In this document: positions 45,189 to 56,104 of the stretch, piece after piece
How the letters are laid out: every line of letters starts with the position of its first letter
Numbering within the stretch: the stretch's first letter is position 1
Assembly (NCBI GenBank): GCA_011037195.1
Contig: JAAEAF010001069.1
Location: forward strand, 19,664 to 83,663
Reading direction: 5' to 3'
DNA length: 64,000 nucleotides
Source of the DNA: Triatoma infestans
Lineage: Eukaryota > Arthropoda > Insecta > Hemiptera > Reduviidae
Program-made: the position numbers and the translations under genes
Notes under the pieces: generated by a model
What the model was told of the DNA's origin: nothing
What the model saw: only the letters and a program-made list of their open reading frames with translations
Database searches by the model: none

Positions 45189-45935
45189 TTGCGCGGCAGA
45201 CACCCAAGGCGAGATGGTGAGTAGCGGGTGAAAGACCGAAATGAAAAACAGTGCAAAAGAAATGAAAGTGAGACTTACCCTTTGCTGACGGTGAGTGATG
45301 AATTGAGGGCGTAACACTGAAGTGATAGGCGGACTGAAGAAGGAGGAGGTGGGTGGGTGTGCTGTGTAGAATAAGTGGGGGTGTATGTGTGTGTGTGTGT
45401 GTGTGAAGAAAAGGATTTTAGGTGAAAGGAAGGGGGTTAGAATACTCCGTGGAAGCGGATAACGCTGCTGTTGAGCTGCTGATGGTGTTAGCAGAGCCCA
45501 GGCGTGGAAGGTGAATGTTTCTGCAGATGATGCAGAGTGGAGACGCACGGTGAAGGCGCGAATAAAATGCCAGACAATTCTCAAGGCGCGTATAACCAGT
45601 TGCAAGGCGAAATGCAAAAGGCGAAATGTAATGGCGAAATATATAAGTGTTACACAGAGATGCGCACAGAACTCGTCTCAGAAGAAGAAGCGGTAAAACA
45701 CGAACTTGTGTTGGCGAGAGCTAGACGGTAAGTGAAGTAACTTTATAGAAAGGGAACGGTTTAAGAGTGTGGGAAAAAATAATCGCAGAGCGGAGTAGGC
45801 GAGATAAAAGGCGCCGCCAAACCCACCACCAAGAGGGAGGTAAAGGGCGGGAAGGCGTGGGAAATATGCGGGCGATGAAATAATTTTGAAATAGCGAGGC
45901 AAAGTTAATCCCTCAAAGGTGCCGCGACCTAACAC
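45189..45935. mobile_element. GC-rich 747-bp insertion, candidate DNA transposon
   Basis: Interrupts the RTE-like ORF between ELYS and the next codons. CCTTATGT at 45181-45188 and CCTTATAT at 45936-45943 form a near-perfect 8-bp duplication. The ends (TTGCGCGGCAGACACC and GGTGCCGCGACCTAACA) share an inverted CGCGGCA core. Much richer in GC than its surroundings, with (TG)n at 45389-45404. Frames of 144 (minus) and 61-64 codons (plus) match nothing I know. Confidence 0.65.
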
Positions 45936-45943
45936 CTTATATA

Positions 45944-46215
45944 AAGATGCCAATGTAGTCCAGTTCATTAAAATACGCCGTTTGGAATGGTTGGGTCATT
46001 AATAAGAATGTCCACAAATAGAATGCCGAGCAAATTGTTGCTGGCTCTATAATTGGCAAAAGAAAATTAGGCCGATCAAGAAGACGGTGGCTGCAGGACC
46101 TCGAAGATGATTTAAGGATACTGGGCGTTACAGCATGGAGACAGAAGGCTGGAGATAGAGATACAAGGAGGGAGATTATTCAGGAAGCCAAGGCCCACTC
46201 CGGGCTGTAGAGTTA
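45944..46215 (+). pseudogene. RTE-like C-terminal region, right part of the split copy
   Basis: Reads DANVVQFIKIRRLEWLGH, then RKLGRSRRRWLQDLEDDLRI, EIIQEAKAHSGL and TAG in shifting frames. It is the usual end of this family. The final GTAGTGGTATT suggests a vestigial (AGT) tail. Confidence 0.85.
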
Positions 46216-46640
46216 TGTAGTGGTATTTCAAATGAAATCGGTTTGCTTCATGTTAGTGGTGCTATCTACTGGACTAATTTAATCACACTTCTTCTACCTT
46301 GGGGGTTGAATTGTCCAACCTTATTGCTGGTGATTATTGTTAACATTTTTATTTTCTCTTATTCTTTTAAAGGGAATTATTGCAATCTTGTCGAATTTTT
46401 TGACAAATTGATTATTACTGGAATTGTAGGTTTTACGATCACTTAAGTAGGTGCTTGTCCCTCCACTACCACTTCACAACTCATAGGATAAATGAGGAAA
46501 ATTTGTCATTTTGTTAATCACAATAAGAGTGTTTTATGTGTTTTTACACCAATTTTTTTTTTTTTTTTTTTTTTCTATATATAAATCTATGCCAATCTCG
46601 CCGTCTTTCAAAGACTTTAAAATTTGATATGTCCAAGCCT
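46216..46640. other. AT-rich DNA, no gene recognised
   Basis: Two related 30-bp phrases with CCTTATTGCTGGTGATTATT (46317) and CCTAATTGCTGGTGATTGTT (46638) hint at an old tandem repeat. No gene. Confidence 0.45.
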
Positions 46641-46925
46641 AATTGCTGGTGATTGTTATTATTTTTACCTTCTTATATCAGTAAGAGGAAGAATTGTTGA
46701 TCGCGTCAAATTTTTGAAATTGAGCATATGTTTGCGGTTTCCTACGTACGAAAAAAATGTTTTGGTCGAAAGGTATGGTGAGTGTGTGTGTGTGTGTAAA
46801 TGTGTGTGAACAAATTGTTTCGAATAAAAAAAAACCCGCAGGGGGATCAAATTTGGTTTACTGTTATGGCACACTGCACCTGACACAAAGGTTTCTGTTA
46901 ATCAACCGGCTGGCAACTTTACTGA
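46641..46925 (-). repeat. TAAGAG repeat, minus orientation
   Basis: AGTAAGAGGAAGAATTGTTGATCGCGTCAA, TTGCGGTTTCCTACGTACG, (TG)n at 46782-46797, CACTGCACCTGACACAAAGG. Confidence 0.7.
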
Positions 46926-46929
46926 ATCT

Positions 46930-48050
46930 AAATATTTTTATTTATTTATTTATTATAAACACTACATTGAAGCCTAATAGGCTTATTGCAGGGATTTGGG
47001 TAAAATAAAGTGATTACATGAACAAAAATTGGTATAATTAGAATACAGCGGTAGCTAAAAGCTGACTAACAAAGAAAGCAAAAAAAAACAATATATATAT
47101 ATATATGTGTGTGTGTGTTTTACTTATATGAACTATATATCAAACTTTTCTGCCAAGTCTATCAATTCCTTTTATTCTCCTTTCAAAATTTTTATTATTT
47201 TATTTTATTTTATTCTTTTTCTCCCCATTATTATATCTATTTCTCTCCTATGTATCTTCACATATCTATATACAACATAAACATAAACCAAAAATCAAAC
47301 TGTAATGAGATTAACTGCAAATAAAAATAAAAGCAACAAAATAGAATTCAAAACGTAAAAAGAAAAATTCACTGCTCAATACAAAATACCTAACAAGTTA
47401 TACACAAACAAAGCTAAATTTACAATAAAAGTTAAATTGATCAATTCATACCTAATTTCAATTTCCTCAAGTTGAGACTGTTTAAAATATAAAAGTAGAC
47501 ATGATCTAATTTTTCAACAGAAACTATGTCTAATATGTTAATAATGTTATGATCATCCAAGTTCTTTATATATCTGCTTAAATACATTGATCTAACATTA
47601 GAGTACAAAGGACAATTTAATAAAAAGTGAGCAACATCTTCTTTAAATTCTCGGGTACAACACAAACAACGTTCTTTACCAAAAACAAATTTTTCTCCTT
47701 TAATATATAATCTGGTATGATGTTTGGAAGCCAGACGTGACTGACAGACTGCTCTGATTTTATTGATATGAGAATTATATAAAATAAATTGACTGTGAGG
47801 ATTAAAGGGACAGATATTTCAATAGTACATATTATAACCGGAATTAATTACTTTGTCAATGTCCTTACTAATCAGATTATTGCTGAATGCTGTCATTATG
47901 TTATTAAATTCAGTTTCTGTTAATCTAGGACTTTGAGCGAACCAGACATCCAATCTGCCGATAGTAAATATGTATTCTTTCAGCTCAAGGGCCCAGTTAA
48001 ACGGCAACTTAATACTGGAGAATTCAACTAATCTGTTATAACAAACTGAA
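46930..48050 (-). mobile_element. Non-LTR retrotransposon 3' fragment (copy 2 of the repeated pair)
   Basis: Same element and orientation as 5190-6153. It retains more coding on minus: MPFNWALELKEYIFTIGRLD, LTETEFNNIMTAFSNNLIS, NSGYNMYYWNICPF, AVCQSRLASKHHTRLYIKG, then CLCCTREFKEDVAHFLLNC (C-terminal zinc knuckle) and the last frame to 47441. A stop near 47818 and small frame changes break the ORF. The 3' UTR ends in a (TTTA)n tract at 46930-46950. The zinc knuckle points to an R1-, I- or jockey-related lineage; I cannot fix the clade. Confidence 0.85.
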
Positions 48051-48205
48051 TCTAAATATTAAAATGCATTAGAAGCATTGCAAGAATGTCATATTTTAAG
48101 AAAACAGTTAATAGGATATGGGACTATATAGAAATGGTTTCTGAGTTATTTGGTTGGAATTTTCTCGAAAACGATTTTTTATAAACATGGATTTTAACGT
48201 GTTGT
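48051..48205 (+). repeat. TAAGAG repeat fragment hosting a SINE
   Basis: GGTTGGAATTTTCTCGAAAACGA before the SINE and CACTTTTATTTGAAATATTA after it are one monomer. Confidence 0.6.
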
Positions 48206-48425
48206 CCTCACGTGTTGGTCTAGTGAGTAGCGCGGGTGAGAATTCCCGTGAGGGCAAAGTCCGGTGTTGACTGGAGCATCATGAGAAAAAGTGGGCGCAC
48301 CTAGGTAGCGAAAGCCGGCGAGGGAACCGGGGCATAGCCACTATACGCCCCCCCAATACGAATATGCCGTCCGGTAAGCCTTTGGCTATTCACGGGCTGT
48401 TGCGCCATAGGTTTATATTAATAAA
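48206..48425 (+). mobile_element. tRNA-derived SINE, second copy
   Basis: TCCTCACGTGTTGGTCTAGT (A box), a decayed B-box segment (GGCAAAGTCCGGTG), AAAAAGTGGGCGCACCTAGG, and end TTCACGGGCTGTTGCGCCAT. Same family as 39766-40013. Target duplications are not clear. Confidence 0.85.
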
Positions 48426-49600
48426 AAAATCGTTCACTTTTATTTGAAATATTATTTCGGTAAAAAATTTATTTCTGGAAGACATATGTCTTTAGGCTGA
48501 AAATTAAACTGTCGCTACAAGCTTTTGTAATTCTAGGACGCTTTCACGTAATTCACTCTCTGATATACCCTAATATTTTTTTTATTAAGTAAATTGTATT
48601 AATTGGAGATTGAGAAATTCGTGTGAGTGTTCCACACGAGTTTTTTTTCTTTTTGCGTTTTTTTTTTTTCAGGGTATCTCTATGAAACATAGTTGGAACA
48701 ACTTTATTGTAAAATGTTGTCAGAGGGAGAACAAGCACGACGAAAAGAGAAGTTATGAGTTGGGAGTTGGAAACTTAAGATTTAAAACTTTCATCAACTC
48801 CACGCATATTAAATTATATCAAGAATTTTTTTTTTTTATTTTAGTTGTAAAACATAACATAAGATTGCAATATTTTAATATTATTTATGTTGTTTATTTA
48901 AATTTATAACACTTATTGTGTAATAAACAACATCTTTGTGAAGAAAATAAAAAAAAAAAAAAACTGGTAATAATCATAATAATAAAATAGCTGCCCTATA
49001 TTATATTAGTGTAATTAAATTATGTTTGAAAGTTTTATTATAATAAAGTTAAAAGAATGGAAAAAAAAAAAAAAAGAGATTATAGTTTGAAAATATTGCT
49101 TTTAATAGAGTGTCAACACAGTGAGGTCGTAGTGTTATTCTTAGTTTTGTTATAGGTGGCCTAATGCCAGATCGCTATCACATTCTCTTTATCTCTTCTT
49201 CTCAATCTCATTCTGTCTCTATCGTACACCACCAGCAGAACAACCTCTAGGGTCTCTTCAATCTCATTTCTCTTGCTTATATTCTCTCTCCCTCACTCTC
49301 TCTCTCTCTCTGAGTAGCGTGGAGAGGCAATAGAACCCATACTGGGGCCGATGTAAAGTTTCTTTCTATCTACCCGTATATAGTAATATATATATATCTA
49401 TGCATTCTCTGTTAGAAACATAAATGGTAAATAATATATATTTTTATACTCCTTGCTATTTTACCTCATGTTGTCATTCTTATTGTTACGATATGTTAAT
49501 TCTCTTCTTCACACGTTATATGTTAAAACAATCTATTTTTTTTTTTTTTTGTTCCTTTATGCTTTTATCGTAAAGCTTTATTCTTTCATTATATTTCATA
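48426..49600. other. AT-rich DNA, TAAGAG-repeat remnants and a CT-rich stretch
   Basis: 48605-48660 has ATTCGTGTGAGTGTTCCACACGAG, the repeat front. 49140-49440 is CT-rich with (CT)n at 49283-49309, possibly an old LTR promoter region on the minus strand. No gene recognised. Confidence 0.45.
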
Positions 49601-49869
49601 AATTTTTTATTTATTTATTTATTTATTTTTAATTGTTATTTAATAACAGCATAATTGCCAAAGTAAATATGTATGAAACATAAGAGAAGAGGAACTACCC
49701 AGTGGTAGTGTTTTTGGGTAGAACATTTTTAATTGTTCGTTATCTTCTGAGAGAAAGTCTCACGGCCGTTGACGTTTCAGGCGTCGGGGAGAATTGTTAG
49801 GGAGAGTTCGAGACGAAAGATGACGGACAAGAGGATTATTTATGAGAGGATAAGGATATAAATAATATA
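49601..49869 (-). pseudogene. Jockey 3' end, last part of a copy split by two LTRs
   Basis: Minus strand carries the SLSS-HN.L...RLSSRTL...SPRRLKRQRP end and the 3' UTR (CTGGGTAGTTCCTC, GGCAATTATGCTG) shared with 14700-14945. It finishes in a (TTTA)n tail at 49605-49630. Confidence 0.82.
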
Positions 49870-50116
49870 TAATGGGGTTGTTGAGGAGAGAAATTAGGTT
49901 TGATTAAATGAACGAGATATGAAGGCACTAATATAATGTAGCTAAGTTTACACTAACAGCACGGGACTTTATAATGATCCTTTAGATAGATTCCCACTGG
50001 CTTATATACACAGGTTCTCCCACTCTAGCCTGTCTAAGTCAGAGAGTAGTCTCTGTTAACCAGAAAGAGCCTCTCTTCTCTCTGCTGTGGTTGCATATCT
50101 TTGTGGTACCATTACA
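49870..50116 (-). mobile_element. LTR (TGTAATGG family) inserted in jockey
   Basis: On minus: TGTAATGGTACCAC, AGAGAGAAGAGAGGC, AGGCTAGAGTGGGAGAACC, TATATAAGCC, TAAAGTCCCGTGCTGTTAG and the end CCCCATTATA. It lies within the jockey sequence at the CCATAT / TATATCC point. AATA(T) on both sides may be the duplication. Confidence 0.82.
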
Positions 50117-50585
50117 AATATATGGAATTTATTATATCGTGTTTTGATATCTTCTTATAGGAAGGGGTGTGGATTGTTTTGTTGGTGACATAGTAGGCAG
50201 CGTTGACAATGGTTTTTAAGGATTTCGGGATTGCAGGAATAATTGAATACTTTAAACGATGGGATTGGAACGCTTAGTGGAACGCCACAAATTCAATCCT
50301 GTACGCTCAAACAGATTTAAAGATGGTTATTTCAAGATGGCTGTTTTGATAACTTCTTGTAGGTAATGATTCTAAGGATTTCGGGATTACAGGGATTGGA
50401 TACGTTGAACGTTGGAATTGGAAGCTTAGTTGAGCCCCACAAATTCAATTCCATATGCCCAAAACAGATTTTAAGATGGCTATATAGATGAGTCAATATT
50501 TTGTTTTGTAGTGTGAGTTTCGATCTATTGTCCAGAAATCTAATGTGTAGTCTGTTATTTTATGTTAAATTCTTTTCTTTTGAGT
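50117..50585 (-). pseudogene. Jockey fragment between two LTRs
   Basis: Minus strand follows 14315-14640 closely (TTCTGGACAATAGATCGAAA, TATATAGCCATCTTAAAATC, AACGTTCAACGTATCCAATC). Part of the central segment appears twice (CTTAGAATCATT..., then CTTAAAAACCATTGTCAACG), an internal duplication of about 150 bp. Confidence 0.82.
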
Positions 50586-50590
50586 CGTGT

Positions 50591-51145
50591 ATGTTGAAAT
50601 GTTTTTGGTGTGTTGTGATGTAGTGTGTTTGTAGTGGTAGCTTGTGGTGTAGCACGAGCGGTTTAGTAAAAGGGCTTGTGTTTGTAAGTTTTAAGAGAGT
50701 GAAGTAATAAGAATAATTAAGAAAACACTAGTAGATTAAATTAAATATATTATCTTTAAAGATATTTAAATATTTTACAATATCACAACTATTATCTTTA
50801 AAATTAAGTATTTATCTAGATTAAATGCAAAGCTCTTAATGTTTTAACCTAAGGTGGCACTGATTTTTAGTAAGCGACTCCTGAAGCAAGTGTTCTTGTT
50901 TTGAAAGCAGAATGCAGACTGTCCGAAGGAATGCCTTCTCTTATAAAACAGTTGGCCAAGTGGCACTGTATTAATTTAACGGATTTTTGAGCCTTTTTCT
51001 CTTTATAGCAATGACCTTAAATTATAGTACCTGGCTCTTTTCACTGCATTAAGATACATTTAAAATATTAACAAAATTCTATTTTTCAAACTATAAAATA
51101 TTCTAAACTATTTATCATTTTCTTTCATTTCTTTCTTCCATTACA
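50591..51145 (-). mobile_element. Solo LTR, family B, with 5-bp target duplication
   Basis: 555 bp between GTGTA at 50586-50590 and 51146-51150. On the plus strand it runs TGTTGAAATG...CCATTACA (TG...CA). Reading on minus, a TATA-like TTTTATAAGAGAAGG lies about 215 bp from the start. Inserted into a jockey element, whose sequence is colinear on both sides. Confidence 0.92.
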
Positions 51146-51310
51146 GTGTATATGGGATTCTATTTAAATCTTTTGGCAATATAAAGCCCAAGATAGTGGA
51201 CAACATCAGCAGCAGATAGTGGGGGATATACTGTTATAGTATGTCGGTGGAGAGGTATTGTGTTGAAGGGTGAATCTGACATGTTGACATTTGTTTTCAT
51301 TTAATTTCAC
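51146..51310 (-). pseudogene. Jockey fragment, first part of the split copy
   Basis: Minus strand: GAAAACAAATGTCAACATGT, CACCCTTCAACACAATACC and ATGTTGTCCACTATCTTGGG, matching 14190-14310, up to the LTR. Confidence 0.82.
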
Positions 51311-51429
51311 TCTCTTAAGTTTTCATTAATAAAAGATTTCATAAATTAAAATTATTATTTCTTAAAGGTGTTGTGTACAATTAGTAATTATGTGGAAATA
51401 ATTTTCTTTCATTCATTCCAAACACTAGT
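51311..51429. other. Short AT-rich spacer
   Basis: Nothing recognised. Confidence 0.5.
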
Positions 51430-51765
51430 AATTTTGTTATATAGTTTTTTTTTTTTTTCTCCTATTCCTAGTAAGAGAAAGTACGTATTAGAATGTGTTA
51501 AACTCTCGATATTGCGTTTTAACCGGAAATACATAATATTTTGATATCCCTGAGTACGTACGATAAAAATATATTTAGCGAATGGTGTGCGTGTGTATAT
51601 GTGTTTGTATACAAAATATTTAAAAAATAAAAACAAATTCAGGAAGCTTAAACTTGTTATGCCGTTTTGGTACTACCACCGCATCTAACACAGAAAGTAG
51701 CAAAAATCCATCAACCGGATGTGCATTTTATTGAATGTTTTTTTTTTTTTTTTTTTTTTAATTTT
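51430..51765 (-). repeat. TAAGAG repeat, minus orientation
   Basis: CCTAGTAAGAGAAAGTACG, TGTTAAACTCTCGATATTGC, AACCGGAAATACAT, GTACTACCACCGCATCTAAC, TTTTATTGAATGTTTTTT. Confidence 0.75.
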
Positions 51766-52996
51766 TCTTGACCTTTTAATTCTTCACCGCAGGGGAGAAT
51801 TAGACCCACTTACTCCCACAACTCTTAGGACTTTGGAAGATGATGTAGGGAAAGTTTTCCACAAGTATAAAACAAGAACTAGCTACATTCCAAAAAGGGC
51901 AGCCTACAATTCAGTCTTATACATACAGTCACAAGAAAACATCACCCCCCACTCTGGCAGTTCTCTCTCTCATTTCTACTCATGCTACCATTTTCCTATT
52001 ACAGAAGCTTGGAGTACTGTATTTTCTCAATTACCCACAAACACTCTATTCAGTCAAAGTATCTTTCTCTTCTAAATTTTCTCTGTCCCCATGAAAATTC
52101 CACTGAAAGCACAAGTAGTGTGAACATTTCTGGCAATGAGGTGCAATTTACGTATTATATTAAATTAAGAAAATATATTTTTGAAAGGAAGTGAGTGATT
52201 GAAACTAATATTGAAAGATCGCAATACTTACTTTTACTTCAGGAAATGAAAGTAAAAAAAAATTAGAAAAAAAAAAAAAAACAAGATTAGAGATTGAAGT
52301 CAACAGCCCCTGGTGGTTGGTTTATATGCAGAGAATATCTTTGAGCTATCCAAAAATAGGTCGGTCAGCTGATTTGGTTGGTTAGTGCCAACCTCTTAGC
52401 GTTCTATTTTATTGTATTCGGAACGGCTCCAATGCCTAATTTATCAGGTCAAGCGCATACTTTAACGATAATTCACTACTTACAATAATTTTCTTTCTTT
52501 TTTTTATATATTCTTTCCTTTTTTATTTATTTTTTATTTCTTATAAATAATATTAATATTTTTTTTAAATGGCACAAAGCCAAGTAAAGTATTCTTTTAA
52601 AAATATTCAATACTTGTTAATTATTTTGGTTATTTCAAAAAAATAAATAAATAAATTTTTTTCTATTGTATCTTATCTATTTCTATTCTAATCTTACTTA
52701 ATATATTTGCCCTTCATTAAGAGGGTATGTGTAGAAGATTATTTACAACAAAAGCTCCAAGATCGGTTGTGGAATGCTCCCCCTAACTGATCTCTTAAGA
52801 TATTTTCGGAAGATATTTTTAAATAATGAAATTCTTCATGTTAGTGTGACCAAAGGTGAAGAGATAAATTCACTACTCTTTGTCTTAGCCGACCATGTAT
52901 GTGCTTTTGGCGTGTGATACGGTTGACAGTACATTCCCCTAAGATGGAACATTGATTATACGGGTTGTGAAAAAAATCAGATCTCAAAGTATATTC

Positions 52997-53027
<31 letters not shown>

Positions 53028-53344
53028 ACAGCACAAATTTTTAATTGATAGAATGTGATTTTGCAATAGCAATTTCAAATAAGAGGGATTACCTTCTTTT
53101 TTTTTATTTCAATATGCCTACATGCTACATTGATATTACATGTTATACGATTACAATATTTACATTTAAAATATATCTTTTAAATATACTGTGAAAATAA
53201 ATTGTTTATGAATACGTACAATTTGGGAATTGAATATTAACTGCCGATAATAATTGAAGAAAATACAATAAATGGATAAAATAGAACTGTTCAAAATTTA
53301 ATGTTTTTTAAAGTTCCATTTATTCCAAAAATTTGAAGAATTCC
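51766..53344. other. AT-rich DNA, one unassigned open frame
   Basis: A frame at 51719-52075 (RRGELDPLTPTTLRTLEDDV...) is not recognised and starts within a repeat. (TA)n occurs at 53000-53027. The rest shows no motif. Confidence 0.4.
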
Positions 53345-54200
53345 TAGATGAATTACCGCAGGTGTTCTGGCAATGGCCAACGCCTTCCAATTCTCAATAC
53401 ACAGCTGATAATCCTAGCTCTGGCGCTTTCTAAGAGTGGACAGTTATATATTAGATGGATGAAATCCTGAACTATCATAGTATCTGTGGGATCACACGGG
53501 CAGTAAGGTGAATCTATAATTATGAAATCTATAAAGATAGTGTCTGCTAGGACCATGTCCTGTTAATACTTGGGTTAACCGGTAATTGATTTTGGATTTA
53601 GTTTCTGTCTAATATGAACGTGCGCGATAAATTTCTTTGTAAAATTCCTTTTTTTTTTTAATTTTGCCACTTCATTTCCCACTCTTCTAAGCTTCTATTC
53701 TCTAGTTTTCACTTTTGATGAACGACTTTGGAAACTTATTGTAGGACGGTATTAATTGTATATCCTTAGCTCCTTCTTTAGCAAGACGATCAGCTTCTTC
53801 ATTTCCTGAAAAAAACCAGCATATGATTTTATCCAATCCAATCCCTATTTTTTCTGCTTTCAGGTCATCTATTTTTCTGCGGATACTTTCAATTAGAGGG
53901 AAATGAACTTTATAATTTCTTAAGCTGTCCAATATTATATGGCTCGCTGTCTGTGTAAACACTTTCATTTCTTGAGAAACCTGAACTACTGTTGTTTTGA
54001 ATCTAATCCAAACTCTTGCTAATTGCTAAAGCTTTGGCTTGATTATTGGAACACTTATTGTCCAATCGGAATATTTCTTCATGAATTTTATTGTTCTCAA
54101 AACAGACTGCGAAGGCATAACCTACGCTACATCTATTCTAGAACCATCTGTGTAGATATCAAGGGATTATTTTATTGAAAAATTCTTCACATGCCACAGC
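53345..54200 (-). pseudogene. RNase H and C-terminal part of an I-like non-LTR element
   Basis: Minus frame 53968-53702 has an RNase H piece: SHIILDSLRNY (decayed SDS..L.AL), IRRKIDDLKAEKIGIGL, and SGNEEADRLAKEGAKD (the GN..AD.LAK block). After a frame change, 53556-53353 reads SPYCPCDPTDTMIVQDFIHL, IYNCPLLESARARI, a C-terminal C..C...H...C zinc knuckle. A stop and frameshift separate the blocks near 53570. Upstream, 54200-53970 gives weak DGS-like sequence. Confidence 0.85.
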
Positions 54201-54249
54201 TTAGATAATCCTAAGTAAATAAATTTAAGTGCACTAGTTTTTATTTATT

Positions 54250-54520
54250 TATTTATTTATTTTGGGCGCATCGACTGCCGTGGTCATTAGCGCACCCGTA
54301 TTTATTATACATCTTTCCAATCCGTGTGGTTACTCGAACTGGGATGACACCAGTATCTTATTTGGCAGCACCACAATACTTTGCTCAGCAAAGTAGGTCG
54401 GAGCCGTTGGTTGTTAATTTTCTTCCCACACTTCCCCACTTATGTCATCGATCTAGTCGACGAGGGAGAGTGTGGAATATTATTGTGTCATCCCTTAACT
54501 TCTAGAACATGTTGGGGGGG
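54250..54520 (-). mobile_element. SINE-like or LINE 3'-end unit, minus orientation, (AAAT)n tail
   Basis: On minus: ATGACATAAGTGGGG, TTTGCTGAGCAAAG, ATCCCAGTTCGAGTAACCAC, GCGCTAATGACCACGGCAGT, CGATGCGCCC, then (AAAT)n at 54260-54240. Shares its 3' half with 15066-15282. Confidence 0.7.
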
Positions 54521-54795
54521 GGGGTGATTTGGACAAAAACCAAAAGCATCATTATTTCCATTTGATATTATAATTTTCATAGATATTTAGTATATTTAGT
54601 TATATGACTTTGTTTAAGGAGGCTATTGAAAAAACTAACTGATGTGTGCAGTACTTTGAACATATGTTCCTGTACCTTCTATAATAGGCTAATCCTAAAT
54701 TAAACTAAACCTAAGGGGTTGAAATACTTTTATATCATTTCTTTCAACCCCAAGAAAAAAAGATAAAATACTAATCTAACCATTTGTTCCAGCAT
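54521..54795. other. AT-rich spacer
   Basis: G9 run at 54513-54522; nothing else. Confidence 0.4.
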
Positions 54796-54892
54796 TCTCG
54801 CCAATAAATACATTCACATTATAACCGTTCACGCCAATAAATACATTCATGCTATAAAACCGTTCACACTAATAAATACATTGATATTGATA
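54796..54892. repeat. Short tandem repeat, about 36-bp unit, three copies
   Basis: CCAATAAATACATTCA recurs at 54802, 54834 and (CTAATAAATACATTG) 54868, with ACCGTTCAC between units. Confidence 0.85.
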
Positions 54893-55237
54893 AATTTTCA
54901 ACAACCGGTCCTTTTCATGTGGTCAAATAAACTCTGTGTGTGGAGAGGGAAGTACAAACTGATAAAAGATTATTTAATTTAATTATAAATGTATCATTTT
55001 TAATTTGTAACATTTTGCGAAAAAAGATGATTTTGGTGATTCTATGGAATTTTGTAGCGTTAACTTTGAAATGTTATTTGCTCTGATTTCTGGTCTAAAA
55101 TGTAACTAGGGTAGCTAAAACATCCTTGTATTTAAGTTATAGCTTGAACGAGAATAATAGTCAATTTTAGAAGTGTATTAACTAGTAGTAAGAGAAAGTC
55201 GTCTGATGCATAAGAAATTTTGCATTCTATGTATAGT
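54893..55237. other. AT-rich DNA with TAAGAG-repeat end
   Basis: 55182-55200 has ACTAGTAGTAAGAGAAAGTCG, the palindromic terminus of the repeat. Confidence 0.5.
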
Positions 55238-55460
55238 ATTTACCTGTTCCACGACAGGTGAGTGGTTAGAGTCGCAAAGCTGTTATGTATTACGTTAAAG
55301 AGTTCGATTTCCGGTCTTGATCTTGGATTTTGCTTAGAATCTGGGATTTTCTTCTTTTACCTGTCGTATTTGCTGTTTCTACGTATATATACGGTTGCAG
55401 AATCTACGTTTGTTGATTGTAATGGAATTAAAATAATTTTCTATAAATAATCTCATGTTA
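55238..55460 (+). mobile_element. tRNA-derived SINE remnant
   Basis: A-box-like GGTGAGTGGTTAGAGTCG at 55257 and B-box-like GAGTTCGATTTCC at 55300, with spacing near that of a tRNA. The body has no further assignment. It could instead be a decayed tRNA pseudogene. Confidence 0.6.
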
Positions 55461-56104
55461 TACTCTTTTCCGCTCGCACAGGAAGTAAATCTAGAAGTAC
55501 CAGTAGTGAGTATTGTGTTTCTTCACTTATACCATCCTTCCTGGAATCATTAAATGTCTATACACTTTAGGGATATCTTAATTATAGTTATAGTTAATGC
55601 CCTATATTCATATTTCTTTTTTTTATGTGATCTTAATTGCTAGTTTTTCTAAATTCTAATAATTCTATTAAAATTTAAGCTATTGCTTTGTAATAAATTA
55701 AAGTGGAGATCAAACCACCTCCCTCTTCCCTTTTCGTATTTATGCATCCTGACGGTTGAAATTTAATAAGGCATAAACTATAATGTGTATTCACTTAAAC
55801 TACAAACACAACAGAAGTATGTTTGTAAATATAAATTTAGCTAATTTTGACAATCTATTTTTACATAATTTAAAGTAGCTTTTTTTAAAAGTATTATAAT
55901 GTCAATATGTTTGCCAAAAGATGTGTGAAATAAATTACCAGGATTATATATTTTACACGCATTTCATATAATGTATTTAACTATCAGATTTCTCCTGTCG
56001 AAGAAAGTATAGGAGCCCCGGGCTGTCTAATGTACAGGGCCCCGGTGGGGGCTGTCTAATTTTTGAAATTGTGTATTCATTAGGAAAAATATGTTTTGTG
56101 AACT
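55461..56104. other. AT-rich DNA, no gene recognised
   Basis: A duplicated GGGGCTGTCTAAT-like phrase occurs at 56018-56060. No motif. Confidence 0.45.

Noticed and set aside
45183..45617. 144-codon minus-strand frame as a host gene
   Set aside because: It lies in a GC-rich insertion, has low-complexity His/Thr-rich stretches from (TG)n, and shows no domain.
28249..51145. LTR-like sequences as promoter-bearing 5' UTRs of jockey elements
   Set aside because: I first suspected this because LTRs sit upstream of jockey pieces at 28563, 49869 and 50585. Jockey similarity continues on both sides, and a 5-bp duplication (GTGTA) brackets one LTR, so they are insertions.
51719..52075. 118-codon frame as a protein-coding exon
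   Set aside because: It begins in a poly(T) tract of a TAAGAG repeat and lacks any recognised motif or conserved splice context.
55238..55330. Functional tRNA gene
   Set aside because: A- and B-box-like motifs are present, but arms do not pair convincingly and no clean tRNA ends are visible.
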